DNA of 64,000 nucleotides. Origin: Pilaira anomala (lineage: Eukaryota; Mucoromycota; Mucoromycetes; Mucorales; Mucoraceae). How positions within the stretch are numbered: position 1 is the stretch's first letter; each line of letters opens with the position of its first letter. This document shows positions 1 through 11,462 of this stretch, piece by piece. The stretch is taken from positions 1 to 64,000 of the forward strand of contig JAIXMQ010000083.1 of the NCBI GenBank assembly GCA_025716855.1. Reading direction: 5' to 3'. Below the pieces are notes generated by a model. That model saw only the letters and a program-made list of their open reading frames with translations. It did no database searches and had not been told where the DNA came from. A program made the translations under genes and the position numbers.

Positions 1-763
1 TCTTATTTGGCATGGTAATTATGAAACAAATTATATAAACTCTTGACTCATTTGTGATTTTCTTTGTTTCAGCGCCCATATATGGCTCAGTCAAAAGAAG
101 CATTAATCAATTCTATCATACATCAACAAGTTGTGTTTCCAGACAATGTGTATGAGATTGTCTCAAAAGATTGTATTGATGTCATTACTGGTGTAAAGTA
201 TAACTATACTTTTAATGCTGTACTTTTACTTACTTACTTTATTCATAGTTGCTGGACAAATCACCTTTTCATAGATTAGGTTGTAATACGGATGGATTTG
301 AAAAGTTCAAAATGCATCCTTGGTTTCGAGGATTAGATTGGGATTTATTAGAAAAGAAACAGCTGACTCCACCGAATAAACTTATTGACGTATGTATAGT
401 AAAAAAAAAGAAAAAATTTGTTATTATTTATTATTTTCTAAAAACAATATATTTATATATATATAGAATCAATCACTTTTTGAACAATTATTTACAGAAG
501 ATGGATTAAAATCTCATAAACGAAATTCACCTGTCAAAACGAGTTTAGATGCAGAAAGTCCTGTCACGGAAGAAGCCAGGTATCGAATGCAGTTGGAAGA
601 ACAATTCTTGAATTTTGATTTCTCCCAACATCAAATGGCAGAAGAAGAAGATAATCATTTCAGTAGCTTTTTAGAAGAAAGAAGAAATTCGTTAAAAAGA
701 CAATACGATCGATTTAAACGTAGATCCCAAGCAAGTTATCAAGACTTGCCTTACTCTGATTAG
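1..763 (+). CDS. STK32/YANK-like AGC serine/threonine kinase, 3' part only
   Basis: Three exons are visible: 73-192, 249-389 and 467-763, joined in phase by introns with GTAAAG/GTATGT donors and CATAG/TATAG acceptors; the 5' part lies outside the window. The translated piece begins RPYMAQSKEA and continues through the end of a kinase C-lobe (LLDKSPFHRLG, then HPWFRGLDWDLLEKKQLTPP). The last motif is the AGC-kinase pattern in which the small lobe-closing segment is followed by a proline-containing tail. Spacing and wording resemble the STK32 (YANK) group rather than Ypk/Sch9. A basic, charged tail of about 90 residues ends at TAG 761-763. No catalytic residues are in view, so activity cannot be judged. 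Subfamily assignment is from remembered family patterns. Confidence 0.75.
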
Positions 764-1145
764 TATTACTATTTCATTCTTTTTTCTTCTTTATATAAAT
801 ATTATTGTACATATTCACATTATACATTACATTTACATTCTTCTTGATGTATTTTTAATATTTTTTTTTTTTTTTATATTTTTCTCGGTAGCACGGTCAT
901 TGCATATTAAATTGGGTCAAATTATTAATATATAAAATTACAGACACAAATAAATAATATATTTTTCTTTATATTCTCACACTTTTTTTGTGTCTAGAGT
1001 CTTTTTTTTTTAACAATAAAAAAAAAAGGATCACCCAAAGTTATGCACATGTGATTTACTTTTATATGTATACCTATACAAGATCACCAATACACAACAT
1101 GTATATAAATATATCATTCACGCATGTAAACTCACATATTTCGCG

Positions 1146-1181
<36 letters not shown>

Positions 1182-1474
1182 AGTGTAATATGTATGTCAC
1201 AAGGAAAAGGATTGTTCAGTTTAGTACATCTGCTGAGCCTAAAACTTGGTAACGCGTTATTATGAAACTCTCTCTTCTACTTTCTCTCAATTTTAAAACT
1301 TTGAATAAATCACCCGTTTAATTCAATAAGTTTTTAATCTTGATTACAACGAGATCTATATTTGAATAAGTGATGCATTTTCTTTTCTCAACCCTGCGTT
1401 AAAACAAAAATAAAAATAAAAATAAAAATCCCGTCTTATTCCCTTTTATTACATTACTTGAACTTTATTTTATT
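764..1474. other. Intergenic, no gene seen; (AT)n microsatellite
   Basis: This is the gap between two convergent gene 3' ends. It is very AT-rich, with several T runs and a pure AT dinucleotide tract at about 1149-1178. Short open frames here are low-complexity and lack coding character. Confidence 0.7.
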
Positions 1475-2131
1475 TTATACTAATTTTTCCATTAACTGAA
1501 CACAACTGTTACCATAGGAACCACCAAACATTGCAAAATGATTTAAATGATGATAGAGTTCATATAAAACCAATCTTTCTTCTCTTCCTTCGATATTGGA
1601 GTACATGATATCATCATAGGCATCGAAACAATCATTTGTAAAGCCACCAAACATGTTCATGATACCAAACTCAGCCTCGTGATGTCCATAATAAGAAGCA
1701 GGATCAAAGATGACAGGACCATCCGCACCAGTATTACATCGTACGGACCAGTTTCCGTTCCATAAATCACCATGTAATAAACTTGGTTTAACTTTAGGTA
1801 AAGCATCTTTTCCTAACCAATGATCTATACGGTTACAAATTACTTGACCCAACTTATCCAAGTCTGGATTTTGATCATGCACCTGTGATAACAATGGTTC
1901 CAGACGTTGTCTTTTAAAAAATTGAGACCAATCAGAACACCATGCGTTATTTAATTCCGTTGTACCACAATAGGAAGTAACTTCAAATCCAAACTCTGTC
2001 CTTGATGAAGATTGCGTGTTTAAATGAAGTTGGGCTAATCGCTCACCGAGTTCTTGTTGAATCTTTTGAGAGCTTTTGTTTTCCATAGGAATATATTCCG
2101 TAATAATGTATGCTGGTTTGTCATTTGTTTG

Positions 2132-2162
<31 letters not shown>

Positions 2163-2483
2163 TGAGAAATAGGTTTCGGAACAAATCCAGGGACGGCTTG
2201 ATAGATTTTTTCAAGTGCTAATGATTCGGCTAGAAACCATTGTGATGCCTTTTTAGAGGTATTGGTCTATAATTGGTGCTTTCTTTTTTTAAGCTTTTTT
2301 TTATATTCTTTTGTTTGATATGTGTGTGTGTGTGTGTCTTTTTACCTTTACAAAGAAATCTCCGGTATCCGTAGAGTAACACATTGCGTTACTGATACAT
2401 CCTCCCGATAAGGACTTGACTTTATAAATGGAGCTACACAATTTCAATTCTTGTAGTTTAGAAGAAATAAATGATTCAGTCAT
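1475..2483 (-). CDS. Fructosamine/ketosamine-3-kinase
   Basis: Two exons on the minus strand, 2346-2483 and 1475-2266, with a 79-bp intron (GTAAAA...TATAG), give 309 residues, exactly the size usual for human FN3K. The family phosphorylates the C3 hydroxyl of sugar-amine adducts on proteins, which destabilises them, so the enzyme deglycates proteins in the cytosol. Visible hallmarks are the N-terminal SLSGGCIS loop, the exon-2 start TNTSKKASQWFLAESLALE, the catalytic-loop HGDLWNGN (about residues 211-218) and the metal-binding FDPA (about 233-236), followed by the typical YYGHHEAEFG. A seven-serine run encoded by TAC/AGT repeats at about 2138-2160 sits in a surface loop and may vary in length. 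A perfect TGACGTCA lies about 88 bp upstream of the start codon. Confidence 0.9.
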
Positions 2484-3218
2484 TTGTTTATTTGAAAAAA
2501 AAAAAAGAAGAGGAGAAAAAAATAATGATAAATATTAAAAAAAAACAGCCGATTAAACAAATGCTAAATTTGACGTCACACGATGTAATAGTTTGAAAGT
2601 AAAAATATAAAACTTTTGTCAGTGCACTAAATGTTAATAAAAAACGAAACTAAACAATAAGCCTTTTATACTTCCGTAGATCATTTTCTTTTTAGTATTA
2701 AAAGTATGCTATTTTTATTACGACTAAATTTAATGTGTCATTCACTCGGGTGATGTAAATAAACCAAACAATAAATCAGTAACTACGATCGACACTAAAA
2801 AAGCTAGATAGATCTTTTTTTTTACAGGTACACTAAATTTTATGGAATTACGTACTGAAGCAAAAAAAAAAAAAAAAAAAAAATAAAGAAAAAAAAATAA
2901 CAATAAATAAAAAAATAAAACTTTATTCAACATGCCTAGTTACTGGGAAAAAAAGAACAATAGAAAATATATTGTATATAAAAAAGGATAAGTCTTTGAT
3001 ATTTTCTTTCAGCTCATCGTCAAAAAAGAAATAGAGATTATTTCTGCAAATTGTTGCAATCTAGATATAGTAACCATAGAAACCGTCTTGATGATGCTTG
3101 TTAAAACGATCCATTCACTTTTTTTTATGTAACTATGCCTCCAAGGTGAATTAAAATGTTTATATTGAGATATTCATAATGTTGGTGTGACTGTAATAAT
3201 AAGAAAAAACAAGAACGC

Positions 3219-3249
<31 letters not shown>

Positions 3250-3299
3250 GTAAAAGGGTGCATTTTTGGTTCCTTTAATTGCATCAATAAAAAAAAAAA
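2484..3299. other. Divergent intergenic/promoter region
   Basis: This spacer separates the start codons of fructosamine-3-kinase (left, minus) and Ask1 (right, plus), so it must hold both promoters. It contains a palindromic TGACGTCA at 2571-2578, an A run around 2862-2883 and a T run of about 27 at 3223-3249. A minus open frame at 2742-2933 is mostly poly-Phe from an A run and is not credited. Confidence 0.6.
2571..2578. promoter_or_regulatory. CRE-like palindrome TGACGTCA
   Basis: A perfect 8-bp CRE, the consensus site of ATF/CREB-type bZIP factors, lies 88 bp upstream of the fructosamine-3-kinase ATG. The window itself encodes an Atf1-like bZIP. Binding is inferred from the motif only. 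Confidence 0.45.
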
Positions 3300-4919
3300 A
3301 TGTCGTATTTAAACATATCAGAAGAAGAAGCCGATGAAGAGATTGAGAGAATGCAACAACAGTTGACATTAGCTTTACAAGAGATTGATGAAAATTTTGC
3401 TTACTGTAATCAAAGCGCTTCAAAGTTATCAGCAGATATCGATCGATTTGGAGAAGCTTCAGAACTCATGAGGAATAACAATCAAGTAAAGTATATATAC
3501 ACAAAATAAAATATAACCAGTGTTCTAATAAAAAAAAAAATAAAGAAATGGTTATATTTTCTTCAAACTATGCTTTATCAAAATATAGGGCCAATGAGTG
3601 ACAATGGAACAGAGAGTGGTAGTACGAATAGACCAGTTATAGATGATGATACATCAAAACTACTTGGACAGCAACATGATATGACAAATGGTGCGTTAAC
3701 TAATTTTCTTCGAAGAAGTCTTCGTCATACAGATCATTCACCTATAGATACGACATTTTCTGGACCAACCAATCCTTTACGTTATCATTCACCTTCTACA
3801 TTATCCGATACATCTTCAAATAGAATTCGTATGTCACCACCACGTACAGTTCCATTTGGTTACACCAGCGAACAATTACAAGGTACACCAATACGCGAAC
3901 AAGCCTTGATGTTAACAGAGAATAGATTAAGAAGTTTGGGCGCTCATACGGATTCAGATACAGATAGTGGCCCCTTTTCTATTGACCATAGTGATAATTC
4001 TCGATTAACAACAAGACCAAGAGAAGGTAAAAAAAGAGTCAACGAGGAAGATAATAATAGAGATAGAAACGAGAGATCAAAATTCAATACGAGACCATGG
4101 GAAGTGTCGAATATGGATAGTGATGATACAGAAAGTAGAGAGAACCTTGTAAAATTTTTAAAAGGAAGAAATGTACTGGATACGTTTAAACAACCTTATT
4201 TACCTGGAACAACAGCAAATAAAAGATTTCGCCCTGAAATAGAAGTAGAACAAGATTTGATTGGATCAAATCGATCGTCTTCTTTTCGATCAGAACAACA
4301 ACAACCACAAGAAGAAGAAGAAGAAGAAGAAGCAGTGGTATCTCCTTTATCATCATCTAGACAACAAGAAAATATTAGATTTTCTCCTCGATTTTCATCA
4401 GAAGAGATACAATCACCACGATATAGACCAGAAGTGATTCAATCACCACGATTTCAAGGTACAGAAAGTAGTATATCATCTCGTTTTCAAGCGGTAACAC
4501 CATTAGCAATGCAAGAACAGGAACAAGAAGTGGAAGCGTATGAATTTTCAGATGGACTACTACCTTATGGTAGTGCATACAATGAAACAAGAATGCATAC
4601 TACAGATACAACGACTAATTCAACCACAAGTAGACAATCATCAATTACGTCCACATCATCATCTATTCCACGAAAATTTGAGTTAAAATATTTTTCAGAG
4701 CAGTTTAGAAATCCACCCAACTCACTAAAGTTGACAAAAATATATAATGAGTTCAATAAAAGGCCTGGTACCTTATTGACAATAGAAGATGTAATGAATT
4801 TCTTGGATGATACAAGTTTTACAATTGAGTTTGTTTCCCTTTCTATTGGTATATTGACTCGTAAAAGATTTCTTAGGATGGTTGGTGATAAAGGTGATGC
4901 TTGGGTTATTAGAAGATAA
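3300..4919 (+). CDS. ask1: DASH complex subunit Ask1-like
   Basis: Exons 3300-3485 and 3546-4919 give 519 residues. The 60-bp intron has GTAAAG, a TTCTAAT branch site and acceptor AAAG; using it restores a tryptophan/aromatic segment (KWLYFLQTML) that continues the Ask1 domain, whereas the next ATG alone would lose it. The N-terminal block QQQLTLALQEIDENFAYCNQ matches the Ask1 pattern of a helix containing LTLQEID. Ask1 is a subunit of the ring-forming DASH/Dam1 outer-kinetochore complex that couples kinetochores to microtubules. The middle is a long disordered Ser/Thr/Gln/Glu-rich region with many SP/TP sites, including repeated QSPR motifs, consistent with CDK control. A conserved C-terminal block of about 80 residues (from RKFELKYFSEQF) looks like a winged-helix-like domain. 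Family call is by motif memory. Confidence 0.8.
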
Positions 4920-5002
4920 ATCTCCCTTTTTTTTTTTACATTTTTACCCTAATTTTAGTTATTTTTCCATGACAAAACTTTATTTTTATATTTTGTGAAA
5001 CC

Positions 5003-5054
5003 TGACGTCAGTACAAAAAAAGACTTGATTTGGAAATCTGTAAAAACGACGTCA
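5003..5054. promoter_or_regulatory. Paired CRE-like sites upstream of stress-type kinase
   Basis: A perfect TGACGTCA at 5003-5010 and a GACGTCA at 5048-5054 lie 160-210 bp before the start of the Rck2/Srk1-like kinase. They are followed by long A and T runs at about 5070-5151 that could act as nucleosome-excluding promoter tracts. Confidence 0.45.
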
Positions 5055-5068
5055 TTTGGTCGTAAAAG

Positions 5069-5102
<34 letters not shown>

Positions 5103-5211
5103 TAACAAACTTTTTTATAATTTTTTTTCTTTTTTTTTTTTTTTTTTTTTTTCTTCTTTTTTTAGTTATACTTCTTTAACAAAATACCATATTTAAAAAT
5201 AAAAATAAAAA

Positions 5212-7267
5212 ATGCTTGCACAAATTAAAAGTTTATTTAAACAAAAAAGAACCCATCCAAAAGGTTTGTTTCTTTCTCTCTTTTTTCTAACTTTTTTTTT
5301 TTATTATTAAAAAAAAAAAAATAATAATAATAATAATAATAATAATATGAATAATCATTTAGAACCTACTGCAGAAGAAAAGCAAAAGAATAAAGATGTT
5401 GCTACTCGTATTGTTCAAGAAGAAAAGCAACGCAAGAATGTGTTGCCCCAATACCCTGGGTTAGAACGCTTTGAGATGCTTGAAAAAATTGGAGAGTAAG
5501 TATTTGATATTGAGTGTGTGTGTGTGTGTGTGTAATATAGAATAATCTGAAACCTAAACAATATTATGTAAAAATAGGGGCGCGTTTTCATATGTATTTA
5601 AAGCAAGAGATACAGCGACAAATAATGAAGTAGCTATCAAGGTTGTTCGAAAGAGAGAATTAGATGCATCAGAGGTAAATGAAAAATATAAATATATTTT
5701 ATAATATTAACTCAATTATTTCATTTATAGACCGGTAAACAACATTTACATCCAAACATGAAGAAAAAGACAAAAGCCACAGAAAGAGCCAATATCTTAA
5801 AAGAAGTACAAATCATGCGTAATATGCATCATAATAATATCGTTCAACTTGTGCAGTTTTCAGAATCAGACGATTATTACTTTTTAATCTTGGAATTATG
5901 TCAAGGTGGTGAACTCTTTCATCGTATTGTAGAATTAACTTATTTTAGTGAAGACTTGGCTAGACATGTTATCGTTCAAGTTGCTGAAGGTATTCGATAC
6001 CTTCATGAAGAATGTGGAGTCGTACACCGGTAAGCGAAAAAAAAAAAAAAAATTGTATATTTATGACGTCAATATACTAATTAAATAATTTGGTTTTTTT
6101 TTATACAGTGATATTAAGCCGGAAAACATCTTATTTGAACCTATTCCTTGGAACAAACGAACAGGTGTTGAAAACCCTTTTGGTGATGAAGATAAAGTAG
6201 ATGAAGGTCAATTCACTGAAGGCGTTGGTGGAGGTGGTATCGGTGTTGTAAAACTTGCAGATTTCGGTTTATCAAAAGTGATTTGGGATAATTCTACTTT
6301 AACACCTTGTGGTACAGTAGGTTATACCGCTCCTGAAATTGTAAGAGATCAAAAATATTCTAAATCAGTTGATATGTGGGCTATTGGTTGTGTATTATAT
6401 ACCATTCTCTGTGGTTTCCCTCCCTTTTATGATGAATCCATTCGTGCTTTAACTCATAAAGTTGCTCGTGGTGAATATACCTTCTTAAGTCCTTGGTGGG
6501 ATCCTATTTCTGATTCTGCAAAGGATTTAATCTCTAACCTTTTAAATGTTGATCCTGAAAAACGTTATACTATTGAAGAATTCTTTAAACATCCTTGGGT
6601 CACTAAAGGTCAATTCCCTCCTCCTGCTATTCATGATGATTTATTAACTAAACCTATCGTCACTGATAAAAAGAAGACACTTGATCCTAGAGCTCAAGCC
6701 ATGAAGAATGCTGCTTCAAAGGTAGCCGCTGAAAACGAAGAACAAAACAGACAAAGTCAATATCAAGTTAAACCTACTACTAAATCTGGTAAACCAGCTA
6801 AAAGAACTGATGTTTTCTCTCCTGGTATTTCATCCATTAAAGAAATTTTGGATATCACTTATGCTGTACAACGTATGGGTGAAGAAAAGAAAAATAAACG
6901 TGGTAATACTCCTGGTGCTTCCAATCTAAACTCTCAACCTCATCCATTCGCTGGTGGTTATGATTCTATTTCTGAAGAAGATGATGAAGAAGAGGAGGGA
7001 GAAGAGTATTCTGATACTAGCTCAAATGAACATAAAGTTTCTCCTACAAATGGTATTCAAAAAGAAGTTATTGCCATGGCTGAACAAATGGTACAAGATG
7101 GTAAAGGTGTCGCAGGTACTTATACCGTCAGACCTGAACAACAACAAAATTCTACAAACTCACCTTCTGTACCTGCTGCTGCCACCAGAAGAAGACGTAA
7201 CAAATTTGAACTTGATATGAATAACGCAACATTGTTAAAGAATAGACGTGTACAAATTAATCAATAA
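5212..7267 (+). CDS. Rck2/Srk1-type CaMK-family protein kinase
   Basis: Five exons (5212-5263, 5363-5495, 5578-5674, 5731-6029, 6109-7267) join in phase to 579 residues. An in-frame ATG at 5347 inside intron 1 could be an alternative start. The kinase domain shows the glycine loop IGEGAFSYVF, VAIKVV lysine, HRDIKPEN (Asp about 195), a roughly 30-residue Gly/acidic insert, then ADFGLSK (DFG Asp about 245), PCGTVGYTAPE and CGFPPFYDES, ending near HPWV. The insert between the catalytic loop and DFG and the wording of the activation segment match yeast Rck2 and fission-yeast Srk1, which are MAPKAP-like kinases acting under the Hog1/Sty1 stress MAPK. The tail is low-complexity with an acidic run (DDEEEEGEEY) and a basic end (ATRRRRNKFELD). 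CRE-like sites lie upstream and one lies in intron 4 (6064-6071). Confidence 0.88.
6064..6071. promoter_or_regulatory. Intronic TGACGTCA
   Basis: A third perfect CRE palindrome falls within intron 4 of the kinase gene. It may be chance; it is recorded because three perfect copies occur within 3.5 kb. Confidence 0.25.
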
Positions 7268-7313
7268 TTGCTTCTACTACATATTTTTTTTTAAATCATT
7301 TATATCTTCTTCA

Positions 7314-7344
<31 letters not shown>

Positions 7345-7474
7345 AATTAATACTATCACCATCACTATACTATTTTGTAAATGTTTATATTGTAACCCCT
7401 TTCTCTCTCTCTTACTCACATATATTGTAATAAATCATCTTTTTTTTTTTGGGTAAAAATTAAAAAATAAAACA
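7268..7474. other. Convergent 3' spacer with (CT)n
   Basis: This 207-bp spacer separates the stop codons of two convergent genes. It contains a CT dinucleotide tract at about 7313-7340 and AATAAA-like sequences (about 7430 and 7465) that could serve 3' end formation on either strand. Confidence 0.5.
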
Positions 7475-8292
7475 TTATTTATTATGCCATATTAATGTAC
7501 GAAGTGAATTCCATGTATCAGAGTCACGATAAATATATTGCATAGAAGCTCTAAGTGATGGTTGAACTGTTTCTTGTTCATGTCTGAACAACCACTATTT
7601 TTTTTTTTTCAAAAAACAAAATTAATATCCCGAACATTTTAGCATTAATTTTATAGTTACCATGACAACACCCCAAGTTACGGCAGCAAATACGGGATAT
7701 GTATGTTTAGGAGCATCAATGATTTGCCTCTTCACCGGTACCTTAACTAATGCAAGCACCACTCTGGAGAAAAGATAAAGGATGATCTACAAAAAAAAAA
7801 AAAAATTAGAAAACAAAGTCTTTACCCGGCTTATAAATGTTTTTTTTTTTTTTTTTTTTTTACTTGTTGATTAATACTGTTGTTTTCACCAAACACATAA
7901 TATCCACCCACAATACCAGCAATAAAAGGATGAATACTAGCTTCTTTTCCACCATTCATTTTCTTTTGTACAATCATTAAAGTTTTATAAATCGTAGCGA
8001 ATATACCTAGATTTTGTGCATGTTGCTTAGTTGCCCTGAAAATTCCCTTGACTTTACTTTCTAAACTATACAAAAAAAAAAAATGTTTATTTTTTTTTGT
8101 TTTTTTTTTTTTTTAAAAAAAAAGTATTATTTAAAAGAAGACTTACGAGCCAGTTTTAAACAAGATTGTCATGACCAAAGCATGAGGGAATCTTACTTTG
8201 GCACCATAAACAACACCACTACGGAAACCTTTAAGAACGGATAGAACATCATGGTATTTTGGGTCAAGTATAATTTGTTCAAGAAAGTCCAT
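7475..8292 (-). CDS. Peroxisomal membrane protein 4 (PXMP4/PMP24) homologue
   Basis: Four minus-strand exons (8147-8292, 7864-8065, 7661-7786, 7475-7594) join in phase to 197 residues; human PXMP4 has 212. Diagnostic segments are VLKGFRSGVVYGAKVRFPHALVM near the N-terminus, the central KVKGIFRATKQHAQNLG helix, GGYYVFGENNSINQQ, and the C-terminal WLFRHEQETVQPSLRASMQY followed by YRDSDTWNSL. The family belongs to the Tim17/Tim22-like fold of four-helix membrane proteins and resides in the peroxisomal membrane; its transport role is not well defined. Introns contain long A/T runs. It is convergent with the Rck2-like kinase. Confidence 0.9.
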
Positions 8293-9414
8293 CTCGTTAT
8301 GAGTTGTTTTTTTTTAAAAAAAAAAAAGTGTAGAAAAAGAGAAGGAAAAAAAAAACGAATTTGTTATTTAGATTCCAAAAAATAAATAAAAAGCGGGACC
8401 AATCACTCACGTTTGACTTTCACATGCCAATTGAAAAAGATAAAGTTATAATGTCACTGGATTTCCCACTGTTTTTTTTTTGGGAATCATTTTTGTACCT
8501 TTTTTTTTTTTTTTCGTTTTGAATACATGTATTTATTATGTACTTTGTTCAATGTTGAATGATTTATCTCTTAGTTCCATCTGGTTTTGACTCACCGTCT
8601 TTAATATATGCAACTAAAAAAAAAAGTCATTTAATGATTTTTTTTATATATATAAATCATTGCTTTCCCCCCCTCCCTCCCTTTTTTTTTTATTTCGTTT
8701 ATCAATTAAATTATATCCCGTGACATCAAAAGCGCTTAAAATTTCTGTGTGTATTGTTTCAGTACGAAGCATAAATTATCAATGTTTACTGGCGCTTTGA
8801 CACTTATGTAGAAAAAAGCTTATTAGTAACTAAAGTGATACACAAGAAAAAAAAAAAAAAAGGTTGACACTTTTCAATTCATTTATGGTTAGCTAAATAC
8901 AAATTGTCACAACTCAATCGAGCAGCTACATACACATTTAGGTAATTCTCGTAATCGCCGCCTCTCGCGTGTATATCTTTTTTTCGTAAAGAATTTTTAA
9001 TCTCATGTCTATCTTTACAGAAAAGTACGTGTCCTGAGAAAGAAAGAAGAGAAGAGAGAGTTTTAAAATTTCACAAGAGAGAATTTATTTCCCAATAACT
9101 AGTTACATAAATGTTATGTTCAGATATACCAAGAGTCATGCCTCATAAAACAAAACATTTACACGCCCTTTTTTTTTTCTTGGTTCATTATACTGAAAAG
9201 CGGACACGGACATTACTTTTTTTCTTCAGTAATGTATGAAAATATATCAATCGAGATACAAAATCCACATATTTTATATTTTTAATTCATCAAAATCAAG
9301 CATTTCCTAAAGGCGATGGTGTTTTAGGTAGCTTTAAACACTTATATGAGTCGACTTGTTCCAGACGCGATTATCATATATATCTCGAGAAAGTTTTTTA
9401 AAAATACGCATGAT

Positions 9415-9460
<46 letters not shown>

Positions 9461-11462
9461 CCCTTTCAAGCGGTAACTATGTACATAATATTTTAGTTGA
9501 TGACTGGAAAGAAAAGGTCAAAAATGACTTTCTTCGTTCAAGACTGAATATCGGCGGTTTAAAGAATTAACGTGTTTTATCTACATCAAGATATGTACAC
9601 CTGAAGAGAACTATCATGATTATTTACAGAAACGAGCGTTTAAAAGTGGCATTCACACCCTAAAAAATATTCAAAATTCCATTGCATTTTATTTATATAG
9701 TAATTTTTTTGTCGTTCATCAACAAAACGATACATAGCATTTTTGTTCTGAGCAATCGCCGCTGTGTAAAATACAGCATTTTTTTTTTAAAAAAAAAATT
9801 CTTCATGTTTGTATTGTATAAAATAATGTTAGAGAAATGATTTATTATACACCACCAGATCTAAGGACAAGTTCATTTTCGGTTTAAGATACGGATTTTC
9901 TTATTACAACTCACGTGTGACCAGAAATTAACAACATACCAACAACTATTCGTAATATAATATACTCTCAACCAAATTTCTGCATCAAGAATGCCAACGT
10001 ATTTGTTAGAAAAAAAAATACTTTTAAGGTGTGGTATAAATCTCAATCTAGTAATCCTAAAGATTTTTGAGAGTGTATACTTTATTTTGTTCACTTATCT
10101 ATGAAAAAAAAAAAAAAAAAACTGTTTGAACGTTGATTAATTTTTTTTTTCTTGGCAGGTTACGAGCACTCATAAGTGACCTTTCTATAAATGGTTACGG
10201 TAATGAAAAGAGCGAATTTTAATAAGCAATTTGTGAATACAGATGTAATTACAAAAACAGTGTCTTGTGACTAAACTTAAGTATTTCGTTTAACAAAATT
10301 GCAATTACATTGTCAATAGTAATAGAGTTAAAATGTAATTTCTACCGATTTTTTTTTTTTCGCATGTAAAACTGGTTAAGAAGTAAATTGATCTATTCAA
10401 ACAAATCATGATTTAATATTGTATGTGATTCATCTTTTAAACTTGCTCGTAACGAGATGTAGGTACCTGATACTAACCTGTTTAGAGTATGTCTATTTAT
10501 GTTTTTTTTTGGTCATTGCAGGAAAGTTTAGGTACTTACTTTATTTTGTTTAGTAACGGTTTCTTAATAGTACATATTATATGAAGTTTAGCAAATCGTA
10601 AAACTATATATATATATATTATTCCATTGAAAAGCTTCGATCCTGTTCCTGCCATGCAATTATACTTCTAATTATAAAATTGTAAAGGATGTTTTACCTC
10701 AGTGAAAATAATGCTGTACTACATGTTTGGTAGCGGTTGTACAGACAAACTCGGTAGTAAGTGTTATGCTTGTTTGTTCCGGTGATCCATTAACCTCATT
10801 TTTTTCTATTAGTTTAGTAAAGGTTAGCTTGCTAATTAATATGAAGCGGTTCATTGAAAATGGTCAGTTGATGATACTCACAAATGAGTAATTTATCATC
10901 AATTTCTCGAGTTTGACGCCTGGTAATCTCAATTTACTGCATCAATTCAAGCATAAATTCAGCGCTATACTAAGTGGATAGTTAGTCTTTATAGGTTCCA
11001 TTGTTACTGGGCCATCATAACGCGACATTTGGATGTATCTTCATGGATATGCTTACGTCATCTTTGTTCGGTTGTTGGGGTTGGTCCGACGTTTCAGTTT
11101 CCTACATCTTACATATTTTTTCCTCATTTTTATTTCTCTTCTTTTCTCTTTCCAACTTATAAAAAAAAAAACCTGCTTTTTTTAGTTATATTTTCTTTTT
11201 TTTTTAAGATTCATTTAAAAAAAAACAAAAAGAAGAAATAAATAACTAAACATCATCTTTGAGATCTTCTTTACTTTTTTTTTTTTTTAAAAAAATAGTC
11301 AAGAAGGTTTAATTTTTTTTTTTCACTCAAGTTTATACGAAAAAAAAAGGCAAAAAAAAAGCAAAAATCAAAAAAGATACATAATCAAGTGGAATTGACT
11401 TTGATTGCAAGAAGAGCTTCTTCACTTTTGCAACCAACAACTTTTAACCAAAACATAAGCCA
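8293..11462. other. 3.2-kb gene-free region
   Basis: No coding region with coding character is seen on either strand. It is AT-rich, with many homopolymers, including an A run of about 42 at 9416-9457. Open frames at 9346-9570, 9873-10094 and 11029-11241 are built on homopolymers or begin at non-ATG codons. It separates the PXMP4 start from the CABLES-like start and so includes both promoters; the remainder could hold long 5' UTRs, upstream exons or non-coding RNA, none of which I can demonstrate. Confidence 0.5.

Noticed and set aside
2742..2933. 63-residue minus-strand ORF with a hydrophobic stretch
   Set aside because: A poly-Phe stretch comes from an A run and no family features or splice context support it.
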